From: Gordonia sp. PP30 | GTDB lineage: Bacteria; Actinomycetota; Actinomycetes; Mycobacteriales; Mycobacteriaceae | Length of the DNA: 64,000 bases | Assembly (NCBI RefSeq): GCF_023100845.1 | Contig: NZ_CP095864.1 | Coordinates: 3,100,001 to 3,164,000 of the forward strand | Reading direction: 5' to 3' | In this document: positions 1 through 7,923 of the stretch, in pieces | Position numbering within the stretch: position 1 is the stretch's first letter | Layout of the letters: each line of letters opens with the position of its first letter | Program-made: the position numbers and the translations under genes | The notes under the pieces: generated by a model | Told to the model about the DNA's origin: nothing | Seen by the model: only the letters and a program-made list of their open reading frames with translations | Database searches by the model: none

Positions 1-186
1 ATTGCGCGCGACACGCGGTGCGCGCCTGCGCTTTTCGAAGACACCGAAGCCGGTGATCGTGACACTCTCGCCCTTGCTGACGGCGCGGACGATGGTGTCG
101 ATGAGGGTTTCCACGGCTTCGGTGGCGGTCTTGCGGTCGGCATCGAGGCGCTTGGTCAGCTCTTCGATGAGTTGGGCCTTGTTCAT
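1..186 (-). CDS. hupB: DNA-binding protein HU (HupB), N-terminal part
   Basis: Nucleoid-associated HU-family protein, cut by the left edge of the window after 62 residues. The visible part starts [19 protein letters not shown] and contains the family motif [17 protein letters not shown] followed by PRVARN. This is the arm-forming HU core, very close to mycobacterial HupB; the Lys/Ala-rich tail would lie outside. A strong Shine-Dalgarno GGAGGAA sits 5 nt before the ATG. In M. tuberculosis hupB lies directly downstream of leuD. Here an IS481-family element separates the two, so hupB probably depends on a promoter in 187-347. Confidence 0.95.
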   Translation of the reverse strand, partial: MNKAQLIEELTKRLDADRKTATEAVETLIDTIVRAVSKGESVTITGFGVFEKRRRAPRVARN

Positions 187-353
187 GCGTTCCTCCGCGT
201 GAGTTGAATCACCGGCCGCGCCGGTTAGTTCCACACGGTAAACGGCATACGCCCAAATCGTGGGCGCAACGCCGAATCCCTTACCACCCGAGCAAGTCTG
301 GGTAAATACCGGGGTTCACCGGCGGACCGGGATTCGGCGTCGCCACTGCTAGG
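187..353 (-). promoter_or_regulatory. hupB upstream region
   Basis: About 160 bp between the hupB start and the IS481 insertion. It holds the hupB ribosome binding site and an inverted repeat CGCCCA-aatcg-TGGGCG at 250-266, which could be an operator or a hairpin. No convincing -35/-10 pair could be fixed by eye. The last six bases (348-353, GCTAGG) are the left target-site duplication of the insertion element. Confidence 0.4.
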
Positions 354-1446
354 TGTACTTCCCCGACACGTTGTGAACATCTGAGGTGAAGTGAAGACCT
401 CCGGGCAGGATGTGGGTTACCACACTGACATCAAGCCACGGAGGTCTTCATGGTCCACGCTAACGCACCCTTGACGCCGGAGGGCAGACGACGCCTGGCG
501 GTGCTGATCGTCGAGGACGGTTGGCCGCTGCGGCGGGCAGCGCAACGGTTCCAGGTTTCCCTGGCCACGGCCAAGCGATGGGCCGACCGGTACCGCGCCG
601 GTCAGGAGTTGACCGACCGTAGTTCCCGTCCCCAGACCTGTCCGACGCGTCTGAACCGGCGCACCGAGCGGCGGATCATCGGTCTGCGGTTCACTCGCCG
701 CTGGGGACCACACCGCATCGCCTACCACCTGCGGCTTCCGCGTTCGACCGTGGGCAGGGTCCTGACTCGGTACCGGATGCCGCCGCTGGCGCACCTGGAC
801 CAGGCCACCGGGCTGCCGGTGCGCCGGCCCGCGCCCAAGAGGTACGAAGTCGACCGTCCCGGCCGGCTGGTCCATGTCGACATCAAGAAACTCGGCCGAA
901 TCCCTGACGGCGGCGGATGGCGGGTCCATGGACGCGGCTCGGCCCAGGACCTCAGAGCCGGGCGGCACCGTGACCAGGCTGCCCGCGGCGGCGCAGCAGG
1001 ATCGCGGGGCTACCGGTACCTGCACCACGCCGTCGATGACCACTCGCGCGTGGCGTATTCGGAGATCCTCGATGACGAACGCAAGGAGACCGCGGCAGGG
1101 TTCTGGGAACGGGCCAACGCGTTCTTCGCCGAGATCGGAGTCACCGTGACCGCGGTGATGACCGATAACGGATCCTGCTACCGCTCGCGTGTGTTCGCCG
1201 CGGCCCTGGGCCCGAGTATCAAGCACAAGCGGACCAGGCCGTACCGGCCCCAGACCAACGGGAAAGTCGAACGCTTCAACCGGACGCTGGCCGCCGAATG
1301 GGCCTACGCCGCCCCGTACACCAGTGACACCGAACGCGCAGCGGCCTACCAGCACTGGCTGCACCACTACAATCACCACCGACCCCACACCGGGATCGGC
1401 GGCCTCGTCCCCTCAGCCCGCGTTCACAACCTCACGGGGAAGTACA
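354..1446 (+). mobile_element. IS481-family insertion sequence, apparently intact
   Basis: A 1093-bp element inserted between leuD and hupB. Its ends are TGT...ACA with imperfect 25-bp terminal inverted repeats: TGTACTTCCCCG then three mismatches around GTTGTGAAC, at 354-378 and 1422-1446. It is flanked by a perfect 6-bp direct repeat GCTAGG (348-353 and 1447-1452), read as the target-site duplication. One transposase gene fills it. The preserved duplication and intact gene suggest a recent insertion. Confidence 0.9.
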
Positions 1447-1451
1447 GCTAG
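450..1451 (+). CDS. IS481-family transposase (DDE integrase)
   Basis: 333-residue transposase. An N-terminal helix-turn-helix (about residues 15-60, RRAAQRFQVSLATAKRWADRY) precedes an rve integrase core. The DDE acids are visible: D in LVHVDIKKLG, D in AVMTDNGSCYRS and E in TNGKVERFNRTL. The C-terminal HHYNHHRPHTGIGG is typical of IS481 and IS3 enzymes. The reading frame runs past the right inverted repeat, and its TAG stop (1449-1451) lies in the 6-bp target duplication. The C-terminus therefore depends on the insertion site. Confidence 0.93.
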   Translation: MVHANAPLTPEGRRRLAVLIVEDGWPLRRAAQRFQVSLATAKRWADRYRAGQELTDRSSRPQTCPTRLNRRTERRIIGLRFTRRWGPHRIAYHLRLPRSTVGRVLTRYRMPPLAHLDQATGLPVRRPAPKRYEVDRPGRLVHVDIKKLGRIPDGGGWRVHGRGSAQDLRAGRHRDQAARGGAAGSRGYRYLHHAVDDHSRVAYSEILDDERKETAAGFWERANAFFAEIGVTVTAVMTDNGSCYRSRVFAAALGPSIKHKRTRPYRPQTNGKVERFNRTLAAEWAYAAPYTSDTERAAAYQHWLHHYNHHRPHTGIGGLVPSARVHNLTGKYS

Positions 1452-1456
1452 GCCGC

Positions 1457-1608
1457 GTCTCCTGAGTCTTCTCCGTAGGCATCGGTGGAGCCGCTGGGCG
1501 GCCGGCAAGGCGGAGGAGGGAGGCATAGCGGAGCTATACCGACCGACGATGACGCCGCCAGGCGTTCAGCGAGCGGGCCGCCGAGGACCGGAAAGAGACT
1601 CAGGAGAC
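1457..1608. repeat. 152-bp imperfect palindromic element
   Basis: Between the IS481 copy and leuD. The outer 13-bp arms GTCTCCTGAGTCT (1457-1469) and AGACTCAGGAGAC (1596-1608) are perfect inverted repeats. The centre is ATAGC-gga-GCTAT (1525-1537), almost exactly midway, and the halves between are partly complementary. There is no coding potential. It could be a leuD terminator structure or a small non-autonomous element. Confidence 0.5.
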
Positions 1609-1613
1609 ACGGC

Positions 1614-2204
1614 TCAGGGCAGGGTGACCGGCTTGAACGAGGGCCGCTTGCTCTCGAACTCGGTGATCGCGTCGACCTCACGCAGGGTGAGCCCGATGTC
1701 GTCGAGCCCCTCCATCAGCCGCCAGCGGGTGTAGTCGTCGATCTGCAGCGGCACGACGAGGTCGCCCGCGGTGACCGTGCGCGATTCGAGGTCGACCGTC
1801 AGCTCGAGGCCGGGTTCGGCGTCGAGTCGCTTCCAGATCAGTTCGACATCGCTCTGATCCACCTGTGCCGCAACGAGTCCCGCCTTTCCGGAGTTGCCGC
1901 GGAAGATGTCGGCGAAGCGCGAGGAGATCACCACGCGGAAGCCGAAATCCATCAGCGCCCAGACGGCGTGCTCGCGCGACGAGCCGGTGCCGAAGTCCGG
2001 GCCGGCGACCAGCACCGACCCCGAGTTCCACGGCTCGTTGTTCAGGATGAAGTCCGGATCGGTGCGCCAACCGGCGAAGAGGCCGTCCTCGAAACCGGTG
2101 CGCGTGACGCGCTTGAGGTAGACGGCGGGGATGATCTGGTCGGTGTCGACGTTGCTGCGCTGCAACGGGACTCCGATACCGGTGTGGGAGATGAAGGGTT
2201 CCAT
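1614..2204 (-). CDS. leuD: 3-isopropylmalate dehydratase small subunit
   Basis: Swivel subunit of isopropylmalate isomerase, the cytosolic enzyme that interconverts 2- and 3-isopropylmalate in leucine synthesis. 196 residues, normal for actinobacterial LeuD. Motifs include [24 protein letters not shown] near the N-terminus, [17 protein letters not shown] (about 68-84) and the C-terminal [17 protein letters not shown]. It follows leuC after a 22-bp gap on the same strand, so the two are co-transcribed. The downstream side is now an IS element rather than hupB. Confidence 0.97.
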   Translation of the reverse strand: MEPFISHTGIGVPLQRSNVDTDQIIPAVYLKRVTRTGFEDGLFAGWRTDPDFILNNEPWNSGSVLVAGPDFGTGSSREHAVWALMDFGFRVVISSRFADIFRGNSGKAGLVAAQVDQSDVELIWKRLDAEPGLELTVDLESRTVTAGDLVVPLQIDDYTRWRLMEGLDDIGLTLREVDAITEFESKRPSFKPVTLP

Positions 2205-2226
2205 GATCGTCTTTCTTCGGTCGGTG

Positions 2227-3669
2227 TCAGGCGAGATCGGCGGGCGAGGAGAGTGTGCCGCGCACCGCGGTCGCGGCCGCGACGGCCGGCGACACGAGGT
2301 GGGTGCGGCCGCCCTTGCCCTGGCGTCCCTCGAAGTTTCGGTTCGACGTCGACGCGCAGCGGTCGCCCGGCGCCAGCTGATCCGGGTTCATCCCGAGACA
2401 CATCGAGCATCCGGCCATCCGCCATTCGGCGCCGGCCTCGGTGAAGACCTCGCCGAGACCCTCCTCCTCCGCCTGCGCCCGGACCTTCATCGAGCCCGGC
2501 ACCACCAGCATCCGCACCCCGTCGGCCACCTTCCGGCCGCGCAGCACCTCGGCGACGGCGCGCAGGTCCTCGATCCGGCCGTTGGTGCACGAACCGATGA
2601 ACACGGTGTCGACCGCCACCTCACGCAGCGGCGTGCCCGGGGTCAGATCCATGTACTCGAGCGCTCGCGTCGCGGCCAGCGCCTCGGTCTCGTCGAGCAT
2701 GTCGGCGGGGTCCGGCACGTCGGCGCCGAGCGGGAGGCCCTGTCCCGGATTGGTGCCCCAGGTGACGAACGGGGTGAGCGACGACGCGTCGATGTGCACC
2801 TCGCGGTCGAACACCGCGCCTTCGTCGGTGCGGAGGCTGTCCCAGTATTCGACGGCCGCATCCCAGTCGGCGCCCTTCGGGGCGTGCGAGCGGCCCTTGA
2901 GGTAGTCGTAGGTGACCTGGTCGGGGGCGATCATGCCGGCGCGGGCACCGGCCTCGATCGACATGTTGCAGATCGTCATCCGCGCCTCCATCGACAGCTT
3001 CTCGATGGCGGAGCCGCGGTACTCCAGGACGTGACCCTGGCCGCCGCCGGTGCCGATCTGGGCGATGATCGCCAGAATCAGGTCCTTGCCGGTGACGCCG
3101 GGCGGGAGCTCACCGTCGACGTTGATCGCCATGGTCTTGAACGGGCGCAGCGACAGGGTCTGGGTGGCCATCACGTGCTCCACCTCGGAGGTGCCGATGC
3201 CCATCGCGATGGCGCCGAAGGCGCCGTGGGTGGCGGTGTGGCTGTCGCCGCACACCACTGTCATCCCCGGCTGGGTGAGGCCCAGCTGCGGTCCGACGAC
3301 GTGCACGATGCCCTGGTCGGCGTCGCCCATCGGGTACAGCCGGACCCCGAACTCCGCGCAGTTGCGGCGGAGGGTCTCCACCTGCAGCGCGGACACCTGA
3401 TCGGCGATCGGGCTGAAGATGTCGACGGTCGGGACGTTGTGGTCCTCGGTCGCGATGGTCAGGTCGGGCCGGTGCACCGGGCGGCCGGCCACCCGGAGGC
3501 CGTCGAACGCCTGCGGGCTGGTCACCTCGTGCACCAGGTGCAGGTCGATGTAGATGAGGTCCGGTCCCACTTCGCCGTTGTCGTCGACCCGGCCGGGGAC
3601 CACCACGTGGTCGTCCCAGACCTTCTCGGCCAGCGTGCGGGGCGCGCGGCGTGCTTCCGACTCAGTCAT
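2227..3669 (-). CDS. leuC: 3-isopropylmalate dehydratase large subunit
   Basis: Catalytic [4Fe-4S] subunit of isopropylmalate isomerase, aconitase family, partner of LeuD. The cluster cysteines are visible in [14 protein letters not shown] and in [28 protein letters not shown] and [14 protein letters not shown] are also family motifs. The chosen ATG at 3669 ([23 protein letters not shown]) gives 480 residues; a GTG at 3690 would add seven. Transcription should start in the short gap shared with the divergent IclR gene, and no leucine-rich leader peptide is visible there. Confidence 0.96.
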   Translation of the reverse strand: MTESEARRAPRTLAEKVWDDHVVVPGRVDDNGEVGPDLIYIDLHLVHEVTSPQAFDGLRVAGRPVHRPDLTIATEDHNVPTVDIFSPIADQVSALQVETLRRNCAEFGVRLYPMGDADQGIVHVVGPQLGLTQPGMTVVCGDSHTATHGAFGAIAMGIGTSEVEHVMATQTLSLRPFKTMAINVDGELPPGVTGKDLILAIIAQIGTGGGQGHVLEYRGSAIEKLSMEARMTICNMSIEAGARAGMIAPDQVTYDYLKGRSHAPKGADWDAAVEYWDSLRTDEGAVFDREVHIDASSLTPFVTWGTNPGQGLPLGADVPDPADMLDETEALAATRALEYMDLTPGTPLREVAVDTVFIGSCTNGRIEDLRAVAEVLRGRKVADGVRMLVVPGSMKVRAQAEEEGLGEVFTEAGAEWRMAGCSMCLGMNPDQLAPGDRCASTSNRNFEGRQGKGGRTHLVSPAVAAATAVRGTLSSPADLA

Positions 3670-3762
3670 GAGCTCACTCGACTTTCTCACCGGGTCCGAC
3701 GGCTTCGGGGCTGTCGCCGGCCGGACTGGCTATCTCAATATATGGACGGCTAATATCGCCGT
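3670..3762. promoter_or_regulatory. Divergent leuC / iclR promoter region
   Basis: 93 bp between divergent starts, with an unusually AT-rich patch at 3730-3756 in this GC-rich window. TAATAT at 3751-3756 lies 6 nt before the ATG of the regulator, which fits a -10 box for a leaderless transcript. The partly palindromic TCTCAATATATGGA (3733-3746) is the best candidate operator for an IclR-type (LtbR/NdgR-like) repressor. The operator assignment is inference. Confidence 0.5.
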
Positions 3763-4464
3763 ATGGGAAATACTAGCGGAATCGGCGTGCTAGACAAGTC
3801 GGTCCTCGTTCTGCACACCGTCGCGGCCCAGCCGTGCAATCTCGCGGAGCTCACCGAAGCCACCGGCCTGCCCCGCGCCACTGCGCACCGGCTGGCCGTC
3901 GGCCTGGAGACGCACCTGCTGCTGACCCGTGACGCCACCGGCCGCTGGATCCCCGGACCCGCCCTGCGTGAACTGGCGGCCGGCGCCCCCGACGCGGTCC
4001 GGGAGGCCGGCCTGCCGGTGCTCCCCGGCCTGCAGACCGCGACCGGCGAATCGGTGCAGCTTTACCGCCGCGAGGGCGCCGAACGCATCTGCATCGCCGC
4101 CGTCGAACCGCCGACCGGTCTGCGCGACACCGTCCCGGTCGGCACCCGCCTCCCGATGAGCGCGGGCTCGGCCGCGCGCGTACTCGCCGCCTTCGCCGAC
4201 CCGGCCGTGCGCGACGATCTCCTCGCCGACGCCGTCTACACCGAACGCCACCTCGCCGAGATCCGGCGCCGCGGCTGGGCCCAGAGCGCCGGCGAACGCG
4301 CCGACGGCGTCGCCAGCGTGTCCGCTCCGGTCTACGACCGGACCGGCGCCGTCGTCGCCGCGGTGAGCGTCTCCGGCCCGATCGACCGGATGGGCCGCCG
4401 CCCCGGCGAGCGCTGGGCCGCCGATCTCGTCGCCGCCGCCGAACGGATCGGCGCGCGACTGTAG
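3763..4464 (+). CDS. IclR-family regulator, LtbR/NdgR type
   Basis: 233 residues: an N-terminal winged helix (about 8-65, NLAELTEATGLPRATAHRLAVGLE) followed by an IclR effector domain (about 75-230, SVQLYRREGAERICIAAVEPPTGLRDTVPVG and SAGSAARVLAAF). It is divergent from leuCD, exactly where LtbR (Corynebacterium) and NdgR (Streptomyces) sit as regulators of leucine and other amino-acid genes. That role is inferred here from family and position. TAATAT 6 nt upstream and the lack of a Shine-Dalgarno suggest leaderless translation from the ATG. Confidence 0.88.
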   Translation: MGNTSGIGVLDKSVLVLHTVAAQPCNLAELTEATGLPRATAHRLAVGLETHLLLTRDATGRWIPGPALRELAAGAPDAVREAGLPVLPGLQTATGESVQLYRREGAERICIAAVEPPTGLRDTVPVGTRLPMSAGSAARVLAAFADPAVRDDLLADAVYTERHLAEIRRRGWAQSAGERADGVASVSAPVYDRTGAVVAAVSVSGPIDRMGRRPGERWAADLVAAAERIGARL

Positions 4465-4520
4465 TCCCCCGCGGGGGTGGTCCACGCCACTCTCCGCCGC
4501 CGCTGCGCTAGCGTCGGCCT

Positions 4521-5021
4521 ATGGGAACCAACCAGCGCAGCCAGATCGTCATGTCCGACGACGAGATCGCCCGCTTCATCGAGCAGAACCGCACCGCCAC
4601 CCTCGCCACCCTCGGCGCCGACGGCCGGCCGCACCTCGTCGCCATGTGGTACGGCGTGATCGACGGGGAACTCTGGTTCGAGACCAAGGCCAAGTCGCAG
4701 AAGGCCGTCAACCTGCGCCGCGACCCGCGCGTGACCGTGATGATCGAAGACGGCCTCACCTACGACCAGTTGCGCGGCGTCTCCCTCGAAGGCGTCGCCG
4801 AGATCTACGACGATCCCGACACCTGCCTCCGCGCCGGCATCAGCGTCTGGGAGCGCTACAACGGGCCGTACACCGACGACCTGCGGCCCGCCGTCGACGC
4901 GATGATGCACAAGCGCGTCGCCGTCCGTATCGTCACCGACCGCATCCGGTCGTGGGACCACCGCAAGCTGAACCTCCCGGAACTCCCGCTGTCCGGCTCT
5001 ACCGCGCCGTACTACTCCTGA
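4521..5021 (+). CDS. PPOX-class (probably F420-dependent) oxidoreductase
   Basis: 166-residue split-beta-barrel protein of the pyridoxamine-5'-phosphate oxidase-like family. The N-terminal half reads IARFIEQNRTATLATLGADGRPHLVAMWYGVIDGELWFETKAKSQK, the usual start of small actinobacterial F420- or flavin-binding PPOX proteins. An Rv2991-like gene lies at the same place in mycobacteria. The substrate is unknown. TAGCGT (4509-4514) lies 6 nt before the ATG and no Shine-Dalgarno is seen, so initiation is probably leaderless. Confidence 0.85.
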   Translation: MGTNQRSQIVMSDDEIARFIEQNRTATLATLGADGRPHLVAMWYGVIDGELWFETKAKSQKAVNLRRDPRVTVMIEDGLTYDQLRGVSLEGVAEIYDDPDTCLRAGISVWERYNGPYTDDLRPAVDAMMHKRVAVRIVTDRIRSWDHRKLNLPELPLSGSTAPYYS

Positions 5022-5541
5022 GCACCACTCCCGAGTCACGCTCCAGCGAAACTCGTCCTCCGCCGTAGACCGTCTTCGGTCCCCCACGGAGGACGAGTCC
5101 CGGTCGGCGATCCCGGCGGGGCCGCCACTCCTCGAGCCATTGCCGTCAGCGACAGCCGGAATGTACCCGCGACGATCGGAGAGGACGCGACAACCGCCCG
5201 TGTCGCTTCTCGACCGACTGTCGCGGCGCCCGACCGGGTGTCGCGTACGCGGGAGGCAGGGCTCGAATCACGGGCGGGCTCCGTCGCGGAACCTGTCCTG
5301 AGCACGCGTGACGGAACGGAGCGACGGCACGCGGTCGAAGGGCTCCTCCTCAAGACGGCACACTTCCCAAGGGCCCGACGGGACTCCGTCGCGGAGCCTG
5401 TCCTGAGCATGCGTGGCGGAGCGGAGCGACGACACACGGTCGAAGGGCTCCTCCTCAAATGCCCGTCTCTAGACGGCACACTTCCCAAGGGCCCGACGGG
5501 ATTCCGTCGCTTCGCTCCTCCTCAAATCGCGGTGTTCGATA
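5022..5541. repeat. Non-coding repeat field with two copies of a dispersed repeat
   Basis: Roughly 520 bp without a credible gene. Two imperfect direct copies start near 5279 and 5387. Each contains CCTGAGCA(C/T)GCGTG, then GGAGCGACG, then CGGTCGAAGGGCTCC, and ACTTCCCAAGGGCCCGACGG follows each copy. The same core recurs at 51303-51368 and 51590-51655, so this is a dispersed family. Open frames here are by-products of GC content. Confidence 0.7.
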
Positions 5542-5600
5542 TACGTAAAGGAATGTGGCCCCGGTTCGCTGTGCGAACCGGGGCCACATTCCTTTACGTA
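5542..5600 (-). terminator. Perfect 27-bp hairpin after the tRNA cluster
   Basis: Arms 5542-5568 and 5574-5600 are perfectly complementary over 27 bp with a 5-nt loop, and are rich in G+C (centre GGCCCCGGTTCG). It lies directly at the 3' end of the last tRNA-Glu and overlaps its final two bases. On the minus strand it would end the gltX/tRNA transcript. No U-tract follows, so it may be a processing or termination structure of the actinobacterial type. Confidence 0.7.
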
Positions 5601-5671
5601 CTCCCGACGGGATTTGAACCCGCGCTACCGCCTTGAGAGGGCGGCGTCCTAGGCCGCTAGACGACGGGAGC
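5599..5671 (-). tRNA. tRNA-Glu (CTC), copy 1
   Basis: 73-nt cloverleaf. Acceptor stem GCTCCCG/CGGGAGT, with a G1-U72 pair and discriminator A. Anticodon arm CCGCC-CTCTCAA-GGCGG gives anticodon CTC (reads GAG). The T arm contains GGTTCAAATCC. CCA is not encoded. The body is identical to the next tRNA; only acceptor pairs 2-71 and 3-70 differ. Confidence 0.95.
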
Positions 5672-5696
5672 CTGGACTGCATTTGTTCAATTATGG

Positions 5697-5769
5697 TAGC
5701 CCCGACGGGATTTGAACCCGCGCTACCGCCTTGAGAGGGCGGCGTCCTAGGCCGCTAGACGACGGGGCC
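5697..5769 (-). tRNA. tRNA-Glu (CTC), copy 2
   Basis: 73-nt tRNA with acceptor GGCCCCG/CGGGGCT, again G1-U72, discriminator A and anticodon CTC. It lies 25 bp upstream (in transcription) of copy 1. Two differences from copy 1 in the 5' acceptor strand are matched by compensatory changes in the 3' strand, which suggests a tandem duplication followed by paired substitutions. Confidence 0.95.
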
Positions 5770-5817
5770 CTAGAACAACTGCTCTGGTAAAGCTTCTCGC
5801 CGAAGCGATCCGCTTTG

Positions 5818-5889
5818 CTGGGGTACCAGGACTCGAACCTAGAATGGCGGTACCAGAAACCGCTGTGTTGCCAATTACACCATACCCCA
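5818..5889 (-). tRNA. tRNA-Gln (CTG)
   Basis: 72-nt tRNA with acceptor TGGGGTA/TACCCCA, discriminator G, and anticodon loop TTCTGGT giving CTG (reads CAG). First tRNA after gltX on the same strand. In actinobacteria it is normally charged first with Glu by GltX and then amidated by GatCAB; gatB is at 57238-58743 in this window. Confidence 0.95.
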
Positions 5890-5987
5890 AGGGGTTTCCC
5901 GGACTTCGCTTCGCTGGTGCTCCGCGCAGTTCCGGACAACGGAGAAGAGATTACCAACACCCTCCCCCTCCCTCGCAAATCGGCTGG
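5890..5987 (-). promoter_or_regulatory. gltX-tRNA spacer, possible tRNA promoter
   Basis: 98 bp between the gltX stop and tRNA-Gln. On the minus strand TTGCGA (5973-5978) and TAATCT (5948-5953), 19 bp apart, resemble -35/-10 boxes, so the tRNAs may have their own promoter in addition to read-through from gltX. Confidence 0.35.
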
Positions 5988-7460
5988 TCAGGACGCCGCG
6001 GCCGCGACCTCTCCGGCCTGTGCCAACCGTCGCAGCGTCCTCTCGCGGCCGAGGATCTCCATCGACTCGAAGAGCGGCGGGCTCACCGCCGCACCGGTCA
6101 CGCCGACCCGCACCGGACCGTAGGCCTTGCGCGGTTTGAGCTCCAGGCCGTCGATCAGCGCCGCCTTCAGCGCCTCCTCCAGCGCGGGCGTGGTCCACTC
6201 GGCGACGCCCTCGCACGCGGCGATCGTCGCGTCGAGCACCGGCACCGCATCGGCGGTCAGGTTTTTGGCGGCGGACTTCTCGTCGAACGTGAAGTCGTCG
6301 TCGGACACGTAGGCGAACTTGATCAGGCCCCAGGCATCGCCGAGCACCTGCACGCGGGTCTGCACCAGGTCGGCCAGCGGGCGGAACACGGCGTCGTCGA
6401 TCGGTTCGTCCAGGTGACCGTGCTCGACCAGGAAGTGCCGCAGCCGCCCGGCGAAGTCGGCCGGAGTGAGGCGCCGGATGTGCTCGGCGTTGATCGCGTC
6501 GGCCTTCTTCTGATCGAAGCGCGCCGGGTTGGAGTTGACGTTGCGCACGTCGAAGGCGGCGATCATCTCGTCGAGAGTGAAGATGTCGTCGTCGCCGGAG
6601 ATGCCCCAGCCGAGCAGCGCCAGGTAGTTGAGCAGCCCCTCCGGGATGAAGCCACGGTCGCGGTGATGGAAGAGGTTCGACTCGGGGTCACGCTTGGACA
6701 GCTTCTTGTTGCCCTCGCCCATCACGAACGGCAGATGCCCGAACTGCGGCACCGCGTCGGCCACACCGATCTCGATCAGCGCACGATAGAGCGCGATCTG
6801 CCGCGGCGTCGACGCGAGCAGATCCTCCCCGCGCAGCACGTGTGTGATCTTCATCATGGCGTCATCGACCGGGTTGACCAGCGTGTACAGCGGATCACCG
6901 TTGCCGCGGGTGAGCGCGAAGTCGGGCACCACACCGGCCTTGATCGTGGTCTCGCCGCGGACCAGGTCGGTCCAGGTGATGTCCTCGTCGGGCATGCGAA
7001 GCCGGATCACCGGGTTGCGGCCCTCGGCGCGGTGCGCGGCGCGCTGCTCGTCGGTCAGGGTCCGGTCGTAGTTGTCGTAACCGAGCTTCGGATCGCGGCC
7101 GGCCTCCCGATGCCGGGCCTCGACCTCCTCCGGCGTCGAATACGCCTCGTACGCGAAGCCGGCCTCCACCAGCCGGTCGACGACGTCGAGGTGCAGCTGC
7201 TTGCGCTCGGACTGCCGGTACGGACCGTACGGGCCGCCCACCTCGGGCCCCTCATCCCAGTTCAGGCCCAGCCAGCGCAGCGCGTCGAGGATCGCCTCGT
7301 AGCTCTCCTCGCTGTCCCGCGCGGCGTCGGTGTCCTCGATGCGGAAGACGAAGGTCCCGCCGTCGTGACGGGCCTGCGCGAAGTTGAACAAGGCGGTCCG
7401 GGCGAGCCCGACATGCGGGGTTCCGGTGGGCGAGGGACAGAAGCGAACACGGACGGTCAT
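5988..7460 (-). CDS. gltX: Glutamyl-tRNA synthetase (probably non-discriminating)
   Basis: 490-residue class Ib aminoacyl-tRNA synthetase that charges tRNA-Glu and, in bacteria using GatCAB, mischarges tRNA-Gln with Glu. The HIGH-type motif is in [20 protein letters not shown] and the KMSKS-type motif in [12 protein letters not shown] (about residue 250). The helical anticodon-binding C-terminal part is complete. It lies directly upstream of the tRNA-Gln and tRNA-Glu genes it serves. TACGCT 7 nt before the ATG suggests a leaderless start. Non-discriminating behaviour is inferred from the family and from gatB in the window. Confidence 0.96.
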   Translation of the reverse strand: MTVRVRFCPSPTGTPHVGLARTALFNFAQARHDGGTFVFRIEDTDAARDSEESYEAILDALRWLGLNWDEGPEVGGPYGPYRQSERKQLHLDVVDRLVEAGFAYEAYSTPEEVEARHREAGRDPKLGYDNYDRTLTDEQRAAHRAEGRNPVIRLRMPDEDITWTDLVRGETTIKAGVVPDFALTRGNGDPLYTLVNPVDDAMMKITHVLRGEDLLASTPRQIALYRALIEIGVADAVPQFGHLPFVMGEGNKKLSKRDPESNLFHHRDRGFIPEGLLNYLALLGWGISGDDDIFTLDEMIAAFDVRNVNSNPARFDQKKADAINAEHIRRLTPADFAGRLRHFLVEHGHLDEPIDDAVFRPLADLVQTRVQVLGDAWGLIKFAYVSDDDFTFDEKSAAKNLTADAVPVLDATIAACEGVAEWTTPALEEALKAALIDGLELKPRKAYGPVRVGVTGAAVSPPLFESMEILGRERTLRRLAQAGEVAAAAS

Positions 7461-7527
7461 GCAGGTCAGCGTAGTGGAACGGCGGAATCGCCGGACACCG
7501 GGGAGTGCCCGGCCGGAGCCCCCGATC

Positions 7528-7563
7528 TTGCCTAGTTGTTCTAGTTAAATTAGAATTAACGAC
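7528..7563 (+). promoter_or_regulatory. Promoter and palindromic operator of the YtrA-type operon
   Basis: TTGCCT (7528-7533), 17 bp, TAGAAT (7551-7556), then 7 nt to the ATG: a textbook promoter for a leaderless mRNA. TTCTA-gttaaat-TAGAA (7539-7555) is a perfect inverted repeat overlapping the -10 box and is a likely site for autoregulation by the GntR protein encoded next. Confidence 0.7.
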
Positions 7564-7923
7564 ATGTTGTTCCGTATCCGGCCGAACAGCGACGCGCCGA
7601 TCTTCGCGCAGATCGCCGATTCCGTCCGCACCGAGTCGTGCGCCGGCCGGCTGGCCCCCGGCGACCGGCTGCCACCGGCCCGCGAGGTGGCCGCCGCCCT
7701 GGAGGTGAACATGCACACCGTGCTTCGCGCCTATCAGGATCTCCGCGACGAGGGCCTGGTGGAGCTGCGCCGCGGACGAGGCGCGGTGATCACCGAGGCC
7801 GCCGACCGTCTGCGCTCACTCGACCGCGACATCCGCGCCCTCACCGCCAAGGCCGCGACGTTGCACATCAGCCCCGAAACCCTGTCCGCCCTCGTGAAGG
7901 AGGCCTCGCATGTCCCCGAATGA
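7564..7923 (+). CDS. GntR-family regulator, YtrA subfamily
   Basis: 119 residues. The N-terminal winged helix (about 10-75, PIFAQIADSVRTESCAGRLAPGDRLPPAREVAAALEVN) is followed only by a short helical tail, the hallmark of the YtrA subfamily, which usually controls an adjacent transporter or membrane-protein gene. It overlaps the next gene by 14 bp, so the two are translated together. The ATG coincides with the predicted transcription start. Confidence 0.88.
   Translation: MLFRIRPNSDAPIFAQIADSVRTESCAGRLAPGDRLPPAREVAAALEVNMHTVLRAYQDLRDEGLVELRRGRGAVITEAADRLRSLDRDIRALTAKAATLHISPETLSALVKEASHVPE

Noticed and set aside
3670-3762. Leucine leader peptide before leuC
   Set aside because: The 93-bp gap has no short frame with Leu codons and no U-tailed hairpin; control is more likely through the IclR protein.
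5542-5671. tRNA-Glu 3' end as an integration attachment site
   Set aside because: No integrase gene, no direct repeat of the tRNA end and no island boundary nearby; the second tRNA-Glu is a full tandem copy.
5036-5682. Several overlapping open frames in the repeat field and over the tRNA-Glu gene
   Set aside because: They run through repeats, the 27-bp hairpin and the tRNA, and their products are repetitive (ATFLYV, SVAEPVLS). Not genes.
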